64,000 bases of DNA from Lampris incognitus (lineage: Eukaryota > Chordata > Actinopteri > Lampriformes > Lampridae). Made by a program: the position numbers and the translations under genes. The stretch lies in contig NC_079216.1 of assembly GCF_029633865.1 (NCBI RefSeq), positions 18,327,505 to 18,391,504 of the forward strand, read 5' to 3'. This document shows, one piece after another, positions 44,295 to 56,119 of this stretch. Positions within the stretch are counted from its first letter, which is position 1, and the number at the start of each line of letters is the position of its first letter. The notes under the pieces were generated by a model, which saw only the letters and a program-made list of their open reading frames with translations, did no database searches and was not told the DNA's origin.

Positions 44295-45230
44295 TAGAAA
44301 TGTGTACAATTCTGTAGCGGACACTGACCTCTGACCTTGCTATGGATAAGATGGTTGGGGAGCCATGACGCAAAGAAGTGTCCTCTCTCCCTCAGCTTTG
44401 CAGCTGCAGTGGAGACAGTAGCAAACAGACCCGCCTCCCTTACCTGAGTATCACCTCCTCATCACCTGGATGCTGTCTGCCTGTTGCATGGATACTAGCT
44501 GTGTATTCAGATCCAGACAACTTTATTCACCCTCACCCTTGGGTGGCCATGCATGCAGACTGACACGAGGACCAGCTGTATTTTTACTAAAGAAAATTTA
44601 CTAAATAAAATGTTTTCACTGAATAAATATTTGCTAATTGTTTTTACTAAATAATTAATAAATAATTTACTAAATACATGGTACTAAATAGCTGCATTTT
44701 TTGACATTCCAGTAGGCAGTGGTCATATTCTTATATTTTCAGTTTATTTTAATGAGCCTGTTCAAGGTAACAGCAACAATCCTGACCCAGTTTTTGTGGT
44801 TCGGTCTGCACGGCCTGAACAGACCGCCACTCCCCCCCCCCCCCGCCAAAGCGTGAATTGACGCCTTGGGCTGGAGGTTGTTGGTTTTTTTTACGATGTA
44901 AATATTGAAATTTCAAATTTGATTAAAAGACAAGTTCTCCATGTGCGCTCATCTTAATCCCTGTTTGCGAAGTCTTGCGAGGCACGTGCACGCTTCCCGT
45001 TGAACAGCCGCAGCATGTGAGCCAAGTCGGTATGCATCTTTATCATCATCATCATCCTCCCCCCTCCTCCTCCGTTCTCCCCCTCCTCCTCCTCCGTTAC
45101 AAAGGACCACTCTCCTCTTGTGGGTAAGGGATACACGTGCCTCCAGTCTGAAGCATAACTTGGCAAATCCATTTATCAATTTCCATATCAGTTGCTTAGA
45201 ACAACAGCCACTCTTACATGATCCCAGGCG
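44295..45230 (+). other. Intergenic region upstream of gramd2a
   Basis: No gene is recognised. It has AT-rich ATTTACTAAATA-type repeats at 44585-44690, a C-run at 44833-44845 and GGA/TCC-rich triplet stretches at 45040-45100. Confidence 0.5.
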
Positions 45231-45239
45231 GGGGGGGGG

Positions 45240-45581
45240 GGGGGTCCTATACTTAAAGAGACAGTGAGCGGCTCCCTTTTTGGAGACGCGCGTGTACGAG
45301 GGGACGCGGTGGGGAAACGAGGAGGGCGACCTCCGGGAGGCGGAGGCTCCGAGGAAACCACAGCCCGCTTATGGAGACCCGGCGCAACAAGTCGGCGTGA
45401 GGAAATTTGATCCGCTCGGTCTCGCTGGCAGCCGCGCAGGCGCGTGTGTGTGTGTGTGTGTGTGCGTGCGTACGCGCGCACGCGCGACTGTACCGACCTC
45501 CTCTTTTCTCCCCGGCTCGGCTCGGCTCGGACCAACGGACTTTCTCCTCCAGTCCGAGCGGCTCAGCCTGAAGCATCCGAG
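45240..45581 (+). promoter_or_regulatory. gramd2a: GC-rich promoter and non-coding first exon, likely gramd2a
   Basis: The only strongly CpG-rich segment in the window: CGCGCGTGTACGAGG, repeated GGCTCGGCTCGG and an alternating purine-pyrimidine tract at 45439-45488. A clean donor GAG|GTAAGA at 45581/45582 ends it. It sits 4 kb upstream of the first coding exon of the GRAM gene on the same strand, so a 5' UTR exon is the simplest reading. TATACTTAAAG at 45247-45257 is a possible TATA-like element. The transcription start is not determined. Confidence 0.6.
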
Positions 45582-48500
45582 GTAAGACGAGGACTCCTCG
45601 CCTTTCGTTCCTACCTGTTTGTCCTTGCACCGTCCCGCCGACCTTTTTTCTTTGTACCGTTATAGTTATAAACACTCGTATCCCCCGTTATAAACGGGGC
45701 TGTACAAGGTGAGCTATGATAATAGTCTTTATCCCCCCCCCCCATTTTATTTGTTGTCTGCCAAATACTGCTACCGAAGCCAGTCCGAAGCCCGGAGGTG
45801 TGCGGCGGGAACACGGAGCTGGGATCTGGGAGGAGGGCGGCGGGAACACGGAGCTGGTGTCTGGACAGTTGAGATTGTCGTTTAAAGGCGCGCTGGCTCG
45901 CACTCGTGTGTTTCACCTTTGGTTTATTTTCCCGTCGACAGAAATAAAGCCCGCAGCCCTGGCCCTGTATTTGGTGGCTTCGCTTTCTTTCTGTTTTTCC
46001 TCCGGTGTTTGTTTGGTGGGTTTGTGTGCTGGCAGTGCTGCTGGGTCGCGGTTGCGGAACATGACGGAACGGTGTGTACTTCGGGACTGAAAGTCGCCTC
46101 GCGCTGAGAGGAGAGACCTCCCCGACGTGGCTTTCAGATGCCGTCGCCGTACTGAGGAAAGTTTCATCGCACCGCATTTACTCCTGTCCGCCCTGCAGCC
46201 CGGAGCTGGGGCAGTATCGGGACCGTCGTGCGTCTGATCCCTTACATATATCAGTTACCCACACGATAAGCGTCCTGACAGCAAGCATCCCTGCCCTGGT
46301 AGGCGTTAATCCGACTTTCCTGGTCTGAATAGCGGTTTCTGCCCAGCTGCGGCGTACCTGGCTTGTGTATGCGGTGTTTGCCGAGGTGTTCCCCGCGGAC
46401 GAGGGCAGAAGAGCAAAGCGCTCGTGCTCCAGGGGGTTTCAGAAGCGACCCAGCGCAACAGCACCAACACATGTCAGAAGTGTCAGCAGACGCCAAACCT
46501 CCAGAGGAGCCCATGGGTCCAGCTCTGGCCCAGGACCTCCTTTGGAAGTGACACTTTAAGTCTAAATGTAGAAAAATATAAAAGGGGCTCTTTTCTATGA
46601 AAGATATGAATCGGAATCGTGTTTATTGGCCGTGTAGGTTTGCAAAAACGTGGAATGTGACTCCGGTTTCGTGGCTCTCTCAGTGTACCTAACATAGAAT
46701 AACAACACTACAACACAACAATCTTTAGATATATATACAAAAGGACTGACTTTATACAGGTGAAATAAGAGGTGATAAAGTGCAGTGGTGCAGAGAATAT
46801 AGAATATATCAGAGATGCTGAAATAGATGTTAGCAGGTTGCTTACATACATGCCTGAGGTAGAGGGACATGACAGAGCGCACCAGTATACGTACAATGTA
46901 CAGTACAGTATACACAGCATGGTTGGATGTATTTGACAGTGTTAAGGGTTTGTTTGAATGACAGGACAGCCCGTGGACAGAAACGGTTTATGTTGCACGT
47001 GATTATTACCCAAAGTCCAATATTCTGTAAAACCTGTGAGATTTAGGGGACCTTGGTCGCTTTCTCCTGCCAACCGAGCGTTGACGTTAGGCTTTGTAGC
47101 GTATTTAAAAATGGCTACAATTTGTTGGATTTGTGTGCTAACGAACAACCGTTTGTGGTTCTCGCCTTTCTGCTGCTCATGTGTCACATTTTGGTTAAAT
47201 CGTCACGCGTTACGTTGTACGTTTAATCGCGAACAACACACCCAAGATGACGTCATCTTTGTCATGTGTAGAGAGGTGCAGGGATTCTGAAAAAGCTGCT
47301 GCGTGCTTTTCCCGGGCAGGTTATTTTCTTACCATTTGCATGGATGTGAGCTGGGGTAGAACAGGGGCTCGGCGGTGTGGCCTCTGGTAGGACAGCAGCA
47401 CGACAACGTCCCAGCTCGACTGGAACTTTGCAACTCGTAGCTGATTTTCATTTACACTGTTGTTTGCTCAAAGTTGTCCGGGCACCGCCGAAAGGACCAG
47501 AGCCGTAGCTTTGGGTTTTTTCAGTTGCATTCAGGAAACGCTTAAGGTCACGACAGACGTCCTGATGTTGTCTCTTCTCGTTTGTGTCTTGGGTGCCAAA
47601 CGAGGTGTCTTTGAAAGTGGACTCCAACGCTCAAGCTGGACATTAAACTCTACTGTTTTTGACGTCAGTCATAGAGATGTCACGACACGTTAAGTACAAG
47701 TACAGGAGACTCTCAGCCTCTCTCCATCAAAGTGACTACAGCTGATTCTGGATGTCAGCTGACCGCGCCAGATATTAGTTGAAGACATTGTCCAGACCAC
47801 TTATAGTTGCCCTTCCGCATCAATTTTGACTCCGGTCTCATACCGGTCTGTCAGTTGTGTGTTTATTCTCAATTGCTCAAATGTAGTTAAGATCTTTGCT
47901 GGGAATAATCACCCCCCACCCCACCCCCACCACCACCACCTGAACCGGGACCATTACCAGCAGATCCCGGTGGGGTAAAAGGAAGAAGGGGGGTTGTGTT
48001 AGCCCCTATGGTGATTGCCAGGCTGTCAGAATGTTGACGCGTTTTTTTTCCATGTCAGGGAACGGCTCAAAGAGAGAAACTGCCATGATGGACTATTTGG
48101 GTGTGTGGGTTTGGTAACGATAGGAAAGGATGGGGGCAATTGGGGTTATTTAACTTCTGGACTGCGGCATTCTCAGTCTGTCAGCTCTTTGTCAGAGTTG
48201 TGCTGTTTCATCTCACTGGCCAGTTCAAACTCAGCTCACAGCCAGGAACGAAGCAAACGCTTGAGTGAGAAGAGCCTTTTCTTTTCAGACTGTTGCCATG
48301 GCAACAAAGTGAAAGACCCTAGAATGCATCGCGGCAGAGACGCCTCTTTCTCACCCAGCCAGTGCTGGCGAACAGCGAATGGGGTCTCACGTAAAGGGAG
48401 CGAATGAGGAGGTGGTGGCAGAAAGAGATCGTCCTTTTTCCTGAGGGGGGGGGGGGTTCTGAGTGCACTGCCATGACGCCATGCAGTTTAATCTCTTCAC

Positions 48501-49553
48501 CAGCCAATCACATCACCCTTCACCAACAGGAGGCCATAAACGTGTCATTGTGCCCAGACAGAGACCAGTACCCGCTGTAGTACTTCCACCCCCCACCCAG
48601 CCTGTGGCCAGGCACTCCTAACCAACACTGGGAGCTCCCACCAGATCGCCATGTTCTTCTTTCCCAGACCCAGTCTGAAAAACAAATGGGCTCCGATAAT
48701 ACACCAACCAATAATAGACTCTGTTCTCAATGTTAACGGACAGAGAGGGTCTTTCACAGCACGGTGGTGGTGGGAAGGGTGTATCAAGAGGATTTTAATG
48801 TGTTTCCTGCTAAGTCAGTCAGGTTCAGCTCACGTTCTCTGTGCCCCAGACCTCGAATATAAAATCAGCTCCCTGTGTCTGTTTTCACCAGAATTTTAAC
48901 TTTTAAGGGAAATGTGACTTTGTTCTAAGGTCTGGTGGAGGATCCCTTTGCAGAGGGATGGTTTGGAGGGCGTACTTGGAGGACTCATGGAACTGTGGGA
49001 ACTTTGTGCTGCGATTGCAGTTCGTCAGCACATCCAAGCACTCACTGGCAAACGCATACGCTCAATGAGTAGGTTGATGGTTAAAGCGCTATATTTAGTG
49101 TTTATTTGATGCTCTTCTCTTTTTATCTCTTGGTCTGACAGCAGCTCTTCAAGTGCAGTCCCCCTCTCTGCAGTCCCACACATTGTTGATAGTGTTTTGA
49201 GTTTTGAAGAGAAAAAAAATCTCTATAGCAACCTCATATAAAACAGCCAGCAGTAAGTAGGAATCCAGTGAGCCATAGGAGCACTCAGCCTCTCCCACAT
49301 AGTCCCCCTCCATTCACAACACTGACCTCTGACCTCGTTCTTTGCAACATTGTCTCCAGGAGACTACTCACAATGGTTTAGGACTGCCCCTAACCCTAGC
49401 AGTGTTTGAGCCACGCTGTGCTCTTTGAGCTACCTGGGGTATAGATCCCCCAACCCAAGCTGTGGTAGCGCTAAACGTAATCTGTCAGGCTACATAGAAA
49501 AATAGGTCCTATTCTAGTGTTTGACCTCATTGTCGTCTTGTCCCTCTGCCCAG
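45582..49553 (+). other. gramd2a: gramd2a first intron
   Basis: No coding exon is recognised. GC-rich sequence continues to about 46560. At 46600-46985 there is an antisense retroposon 3' end (GTGTTTATTGGCC), and beyond it unique sequence with no clear element. Confidence 0.55.
46600..46985 (-). mobile_element. Retroposon 3' end, antisense
   Basis: Begins near ATCGTGTTTATTGGCCGTG, the complement of a GGCCAATAAACACGATTC-type LINE tail seen in many fish repeats. No coding part is recognised. Confidence 0.35.
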
Positions 49554-49557
49554 GCTG

Positions 49558-49661
49558 ATGATGGAACACCAGGAGCAGAATGACGACATCTGCGTCCTGC
49601 CCCCTCAGGAGCAGGTGGAGCCCCCCAGGGAGGAGGAAGGACACTGCCCCCCACAGTTCAG
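49558..49661 (+). CDS. gramd2a: gramd2a first coding exon
   Basis: The exon starts at 49554 after TCCCTCTGCCCAG and the first ATG is at 49558, with a second ATG directly after it. It encodes MMEHQEQNDDICVLPP then a Glu/Pro-rich segment to CPPQF, and exits in phase 2 at CAG|GTAAGG. This N-terminal stretch is poorly conserved in the family. It is assigned by matching splice phase with the next exons and by an initiator Met. Confidence 0.75.
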
Positions 49662-49729
49662 GTAAGGAACTGCACATCATCTGCACAGTGTTCTGCTCCC
49701 CGCTGTGCCCGAGTGAGGATGAATACTTC

Positions 49730-49955
49730 TCAGTACGACTTGCATTTATGCAGCTGTAGCCTTGACAGAAGGCTAAGAGCCAACAGAGCTAATACAACCG
49801 TAGCTAATACGGCTAACACAACTATGATTGAACCAGGCCTAACAGAACCATATGAATTACATATACTACAGCTACGAATTAAATCACAGTAAATAGATCC
49901 ATAGCTATTACATCTAATAGACCCAACAATTAGCCAGTAGCATATAAGATAGAGC
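49730..49955. repeat. Degenerate short-unit repeat
   Basis: Recurring AGCTAATACA/GCTAACA and CCTAACAGAACC motifs, without a strict period. Probably a decayed minisatellite. Confidence 0.3.
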
Positions 49956-50237
49956 AAAGGCTAACATTTTTAAAGTGATGACTGAGAACCATATCCAGGT
50001 TTTGTTCATGCCTTTGTGGTTACAGGAGGGCCCCAGATTATGAACGAGTTCTGTTTTTTTGTCTGTTCGTAAGTCGAATGTGTATGTAAATCGGAGCAGT
50101 TACGTACAGTTCACATCTAGCATAAATTAGTCAAATAAATCACGCAGTGACTTGAGCATGGCACAAAGTAGTCCGTCCGTTCGTTAGTGCGAACCATCGT
50201 GTGCAACTCGATTTTAAAAAAAATAATAGGCTTTATG

Positions 50238-50675
50238 GAGGCATCCGGTAGCATAGCGGTCTATCCCGTTGCCTACCAACATGGGGGTTGCTGGTTCGAA
50301 TCCTCGTGTTACCTCTGGCTTGGTTGGGTGTCCCTACAGACACAATTGGCCATGTCTGCAGGTGGGAAGCCGGATGTGGTTATGTGTCCTGGTTGCTGCA
50401 ACTTGCGCCTCCTCTGGTCGGTCGGGGCACCTCTTCGGGGGGAGGGGGAACTGGGGGGAATAGTATGATCCTCCCATGCGCTACGTCCCCCTGGCGAAAC
50501 TCCTCACTGTCAGGTGAAAAGAAGCGGCTGGCAACTCCACCTGTATCGGAGGAGGCATGTGGTAGTCTGCGGCCCTCCCTGGATCGGCAGAGGAGGTGGA
50601 GCAGCGACCGGGATGGTTCAGAGAATAGGGTAATTGGCCAAATACAATTGGGGTGAAAAATGGGGGGGGGGGGTA
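50238..50675 (+). mobile_element. SINE family B, full length
   Basis: GGCATCCGGTAGCATAGCGG head, B box GGTTCGAATCC (50293-50303), body and GGGTAATTGGCCAAATACAA end, then a G-run. It is in a gramd2a intron and is inverted relative to 51091-51510. Confidence 0.88.
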
Positions 50676-51090
50676 GGCTTTGCGGAGGTCGGTTCGTAAG
50701 TACGGGCGTTCGTAAGCTGGGCTTTTGTAACCCGGGGACTACCTGTACTCGCAAAAAGTCCTTTGTGATAACAACACCAAACCACTTCTACACAAGAAAA
50801 GCGCTGGATGGAAGGCTATTTTAAAAATGTTGAGATCCAACTTTGCTGACATCAGTGCAGGTACACCGGCGAAAGGTTGCCCTCGCCAATAATTCCAACA
50901 TACACGTGGAATAAGCAACATGTAGATTGAATTTAATGATGGGGTGTCCAGTTAGCAACTTTGTCCAGTCTTAGAAATGGGGAAAGGTTTTATTAATAAG
51001 AAATACCATTATAAATCATTAGAAATACCGTTATAATTTACTTGATTATAAATCATAAAAGTTTAGATAAGTGACTTTATCTGCAGATTT

Positions 51091-51510
51091 CCCCCCCTCC
51101 CTTTTTCTACCAAATGTACCCAGCTAGTAACCCCGCTCTCTGAGCAGTCCCTGTTTCTGCTCCACCCCCTCTGCCGATCCGGGGAGGGCTGCAGACTACC
51201 ACATGCCTCCTCCGATACATGTGGAGTCACCAGCCGCTTCTTTTACCTGAAAGTGAGGCGTTTCACCAAGGGGGGAATAGCACGTGGGAGGATCACACTA
51301 CTACCCCCCGAACAGGCGCCCCGACCGACCAGAGGAGGCAGTAGTGCAGTGACCAGGACACTTACCCACATTCGGCTTCCCACCCGCAGACACGGCCAAC
51401 TGTGTCCGTAGGGACGCCCGGCTGAGCTGACGGTAACACAGGGATTCGAACTGGTGATCCCCGTGTTGGTAAGCTACGGAATAGACCGCTATGCTACCCA
51501 AATGCCTATC
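51091..51510 (-). mobile_element. SINE family B, antisense
   Basis: Minus-strand copy with head near 51505 (GGTAGCATAGCGGTCTATTC), B box GTTCGAATCC (51442-51451) and end near 51100. Confidence 0.85.
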
Positions 51511-52510
51511 TGCAGACTTTTGTGTTAGAGGTAGAGTATGGGCTTCATTCTCCAAGGATTGGATATTTTTTCAAGTATCTTCACTGCGTGTATCATTACT
51601 AATCACAAACAGCTATAGCCCTCCCTGGTCTATACATATGTGATAGACACAACAATGAGTTTAAACAGTCACCGAGGAGCTCCCTGACTGACTGATGTAT
51701 GTTGAACAGAGGCGCTTGTTGTTCAGCTCAACCTTCAACTAGAATAACTGACAGTATCATGACAGTACCATGTAGTACCTGACAGTATCATCCCATGGTT
51801 GGTTTCAACTTACCATCCTCCCGCTTTGTTTCCCACGGTTGTACTAACAAATGATCAATGCTGGATACAAGACCGTTACTATGGCTACCAAAACTATAAT
51901 GATAAATCAGGTCACATGTAGGCTGGGGGACAGTTACCATGGCGACTAGAATGGTACAGATGTAGGTTACCCTGACTATGGACAATGCAGGAATCATTAC
52001 TCAAAAACATTTCATGGTTCATTAGCAGGTGCTGTTACTGTTTTGCTTCACTTTTTGTTACATTACTTCTCGGTCTGTGCAGTGGCATGAACTGAAGCCT
52101 ATATCCTCTTTTACCTCTGTCAGCCCTCCTGTATTTCTGTCTCTCAGGTCATGAAAACAGTGTTCGCTTCCTGTGTTCATGGCATCTTTCTGCTCAAGTG
52201 ATCAAAGCAGAGAGAATACTTGTGTGTGTTGTTTATCTGTAGGGGCAAGCCGAGCCCTTGGCCGGGTCTGCCTGAGCAACTGTTATGGAAATGGATTGAG
52301 GGATGAAGCATAGTTTTAAGATAATTCAGCCTCAGTTTTGAATTAGCTGTTGTCTTAAATACGCCAGCGATAGAACATTTCAAAAAGGATATTGTCTACA
52401 TGTAAATCTTCAGGATTTTAGTTTTCAATAGTCGTTTGTTAGTCTACTCATGGATGGGTAATGCAATAACACTAATACCATTACAGTGTGTTTACAACCT
52501 GCCTCTGACA

Positions 52511-52511
<1 letters not shown>

Positions 52512-52588
<77 letters not shown>
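52512..52588. repeat. (CA)n microsatellite
   Basis: About 38 CA units. It is complementary to the (GT)n tract that starts 39 bases later. Confidence 0.95.
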
Positions 52589-52591
<3 letters not shown>

Positions 52592-52626
52592 CCAGTTTAC
52601 AAGTGTCATTTTATTTGTCCATGACA

Positions 52627-52643
52627 GTGTGTGTGTGTGTGTG

Positions 52644-52684
<41 letters not shown>

Positions 52685-52688
52685 ATGA

Positions 52689-52736
<48 letters not shown>

Positions 52737-52814
52737 GAGAGCAGAGAGAGAGAGAAGAGAGAGACAGAGAGAGACAGAGAGAGAGAGAGAGAGAAGAGAC
52801 GAGAGAGAGAGAGA

Positions 52815-52856
<42 letters not shown>

Positions 52857-52865
52857 GGAGGGATG
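52627..52865. repeat. (GT)n followed by (GA)n microsatellite
   Basis: (GT)n with one TTG break at 52627-52681, then a 180-base GA-rich array with GAGAGACA and GAGGAGA variants to about 52865. Confidence 0.95.
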
Positions 52866-53309
52866 GGAAGGGGTGGACTCAATGAAGCAAAAGAGGAGCT
52901 GAGAGATAGGGGGACTAAGGGAGAGACTGTCTGATAGCACCTTAAGAGACAGTGAGTGTGAGTAGGGAAAGACTGGTGAAGGGGAAAGTACCTGGGAGAG
53001 AAAGACAGCAGAAGTTTCCCAATAAGTTACTGGTCCAACTGTTTTTACGAGTTAACTGTGTCAGTCCCAAGAAACCCAATGAATGTACAACAGCAGAGCC
53101 ACAGCACCTCACCCGGAAAAGGAAAACCGGGAGCCCCTCCCGGAGCCAGACCTGAGAAGGGAGCTTGCCGGTGAGCATCTGGTGGCTGGGCCTTGGCCCC
53201 CAGCCCGAAAAACAACATGGAGCCACCACCCTGTGGAGCCACCACCCACGAGGATGAGCATTGGGGTAGGGTGCAATGCAGGACAGGCAGCAGGCAGGGT
53301 GGGCGCATG

Positions 53310-53449
53310 CTGACTTCCGACATCACAGGCTTGCCCTCGGATGTGGAATGTCACCTCTCAGGCAGGGAAGGAGCCTGAGCTGACTTCCGACATCACAGAC
53401 TGGTCCTAGGGATGTGGGATGTCACCTCTCTGGCAGGGAAGGAGCCTAA
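53310..53449 (+). repeat. 70-bp tandem duplication within the LINE
   Basis: CTGACTTCCGACATCACAG starts at 53310 and again at 53380. Both units continue through ATGTCACCTCTC and GGCAGGGAAGGAGCCT. They differ at several positions. Confidence 0.8.
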
Positions 53450-54024
53450 GCTGGTGTGGGAGATGGAGTTGTACCAACTAGATATAGTTGGCTCATCTTC
53501 AGGCTCTGACTGTTGTGTGTGTTTATGGCACTGAATAGCAGTTTGGCCGTATCCGACCTTCTTGAGTCTTTGGAGTCTCTGGTGTCACTAGATAGGGTTC
53601 TGCCTGGGGACTCTATAGTTCTGCTGGGGGACCTTCAATGCTCACGTGGGCAATGATAGAGAAAAGCATGGGCATGATTGTGGAGGGCATGATTGGGAGG
53701 AACAACCTCCCCGATCGGAACCCAAGCGGTGCCTTGATATTGGGACTTCTGTGCAGGTCATGGATTGGCCATAACAATACAACATGTTCGAACATAAGGT
53801 AGTTCATAAGTGTACTTGGTACCAGAATACCTTAGGCTGAAGATTGATGATAGACTTTGTGGTCGTATCATCAGATCTGCAGCCGAATGTTTTTGAACAC
53901 GCAGGTGAAGAGAGCAGCAAGCTGTCAACTGATCACCACCTGTTGGTGAGTTGGATCAGATGGCGGGGAAGGCTGCCAGACAGACCTGGCAAACCCAACT
54001 GTGTAGTGAGGGTGAACTGGGAAT

Positions 54025-54963
54025 GTGTCTGGCAGAGGCCCTGTCCATGAGGTCTTCAACTCCCACCTCCAGAAGAAGTTCTCGTGTAAGTCGCAAGGGA
54101 GGCTGGGGACATGGAGTCTGAGTGGGCCAAGTTCAAAGCCTCTATTGCAGCTGCAGCAGGTGGGAGCTATGGTCATCGATGCCTGTCGAGGTGTGCAACC
54201 TAAGAACCTGTTGGTGGACAATGGCGGTGAGGGAAGTCGTCAGGCTGTAGAAGGAGGGCCTTTCAAGATGGTTGGCCAGAGGTCTCCTGAAGCAGCAGAC
54301 AGGTACTGGGAGGCCAGAAGGACTATGGCTTCAGCGATCGTGGAAGCAAAAACTCGGGTGTGGGAGGAGTTCAGCGAGGCTATGGAAGATGACTTTCAGT
54401 TGGCCCCAAGGAAGTTCTGGCAAACCATCCGCCGGCTCAAGGAGGGGAAGCAGGATTTGACTAAGGCTGTGTTCAGCCGGGGAGGGGAACTGCTGACCTG
54501 GACTGGGGATGTTGTCAGGCAGTGGAAAGAACACTTTGAGGAGCTCCTGAACCCGACTAACATGTCCTCAGTGGAGGAGGTAGAGTCTGAAGACTCGGGG
54601 GAAGCCCCACCCATATTCCTGGCAGAGGTCTCTGAGGTAGTTAAGAAGCTCCATGATGGCAATGCGCTGGGTGTGGATGAGATTCGCCCTAAGATGCTGA
54701 AGGCTCTGGACATTGTTGGACTGTATTGGCTGACATGCCTCTTCAGTGTCGCGTTGAGGTCGAGGACAATACCTGTGGAGTGGCAGATTAGGATGGTGGT
54801 TCCCATATTTAAAAAAGGAGACCGGAGGGTGTGCAGCAATTATGGGGGCATCACACTGCTCAGCCTCCCTGGGAAAGTCTGCTCTAGGGTGGTGGAAAGG
54901 AACAATGCGGATTCCATCCTGGCTATGGCCAGGATCAACTCTTTACCCTTACGGAAGTGCTGA
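54025..54963 (+). pseudogene. LINE ORF, endonuclease end and RT N-terminal half
   Basis: The 312-codon frame reads AEAKTRVWEEF-like IVEAKTRVWEEFSEAMEDDF, then KFWQTIRRLKEGKQDLTKAV, RGGELLTWTGDVVRQWKEHF, NALGVDEIRPKMLKALDIVG, VEWQIRMVVPIFKKGDRRVC and SNYGGITLLSLPGKVCSRVV. These are the linker and first RT blocks of this fish LINE. It ends at a frameshift near 54960, just before the catalytic YXDD half. Confidence 0.82.
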
Positions 54964-54974
54964 GGGGGACATGG

Positions 54975-56090
54975 GCATTTCACCAGCCAGTCTACATGTG
55001 TTTTGTGGACTTGGAGAAGGCTTACGACCATGTATCCAGTCCTTGTATAACCAAAGTGAGAGCTGTGTCAATATTCTCAGCATAAAGTCAAACACATTTT
55101 CGGTGGATGTCGGACTCTGCCAAGGTTATCCCTCATCTCCGATTCTGTTTGTGATATTCATGGACAGGAACTCAAAGCACAGCCAAGGTAAGGAGTGTGT
55201 CCTTTTTGGGAACCTCAAAATTACATCTCTGCTCTTCGCAGATGATGTGGTTTTGTTGGCTTTATCAGAACGCGACCTCCAGCGTGCACTGGGGCAGTTT
55301 GCAGCTGAGAGTGAAGTGGCCCAGATGAGAGTCAGCACCCCCAAGTCTGAGGCCATGGTTCTCTACTAGAAAATGGTGGATTGCTCCCTCTGGGTTGTGA
55401 ATGAGTTGTTGCCTCAAGTGAAGGAGTTCAAGTATCTTGGGGTCTTGTTCACGAGTGAGGGTAAGATGGAGTGGGAGATTGACAGGTGGATTGATGCATC
55501 AGCAGTAATGCGGACATTGTACTGGACCATTGTGGTGAAGAGGGAGCTGAGCTGGAAGGCAGAGCTCTCAATTTACCAGTCAATCTTCTTTCCAACCCTC
55601 ACCTATGGTCATGAGCTTTGAGTAGTGACCGAAATGACAGTAAATTGAACTGAATTTTTAATGACAATAAATTGAATTGAATTGAATTGAAAGGGTGAGA
55701 TCACGGATACAAGCAGCTGAAATTAGTTTCCTCCATATGGTGTCTGGGCTCAACCTTAGAGATAGGGTGAGGAGCTCAGACATCTGGAGGGAGCTCGGAG
55801 TAGAGCCGCTGCTCCTTCGCATCAAAAGGAGCCAGTTGAGGTGGTTCGGGCATCTGATTAGGATGCCTCCTGGGTGCCTTCCTTGGGAGGTTTTCCAGGC
55901 ACAGCCAACTGGGAGGAGACCCCAGGGTAGACGCAGAATTCACTGGAGGGATTACATGTCGAATCTGGCCTGGGAACGCCTTGGAATCCCCCCCAGGAGA
56001 AGTTGGAGGGTGTTGCTGGGGAGAAGGACGTCTGGAGTGCCCTACTTAGCTTGCGGCTACCATGACCCGACCCCGGAGAAAAAGCTGATG
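54975..56090 (+). pseudogene. LINE RT catalytic half and C-terminus
   Basis: It continues in other frames: VCFVDLEKA-like CFVDLEKAY with the first RT Asp (about 54998-55027), VGLCQGYPSSPILFVIFMD, then SLLFADDVVLLALSERDLQ (about 55230-55285) with the FADD active site. EFKYLGVLFTSEGKMEWEID and LSIYQSIFFPTLTYGHEL follow. A short foreign insertion interrupts at about 55635-55692, and the tail resumes as RSRIQAAEISFLHMVSGLNL and LRWFGHLIRMPPG, ending near 56090. A TAG at 55367-55369 also interrupts it. Confidence 0.82.
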
Positions 56091-56119
56091 ATCAGATATG
56101 AGAGAGAGATGAAAGTGTG

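Larger units (their letters stand above)
53045..56090 (+). mobile_element. Fish non-LTR retrotransposon (LINE), near 3 kb, decayed
   Basis: Order is an endonuclease-like 5' region, RT, and C-terminal region. At 53400-53460 GGGATGTGGGATGTCACCTC precedes the endonuclease. VLLGDL (about 53618) and MIDFVVVSSDLQP (53847-53885, another frame) are endonuclease blocks. The rest is in the next two entries. The clade is not assigned (RTE/I/L2-like). It lies in the gramd2a intron in sense orientation. Confidence 0.8.

Noticed and set aside
45716..46514. Several ORFs in the GC-rich start of the gramd2a intron
   Set aside because: Overlapping frames on both strands, no domain, no supporting splice pattern.
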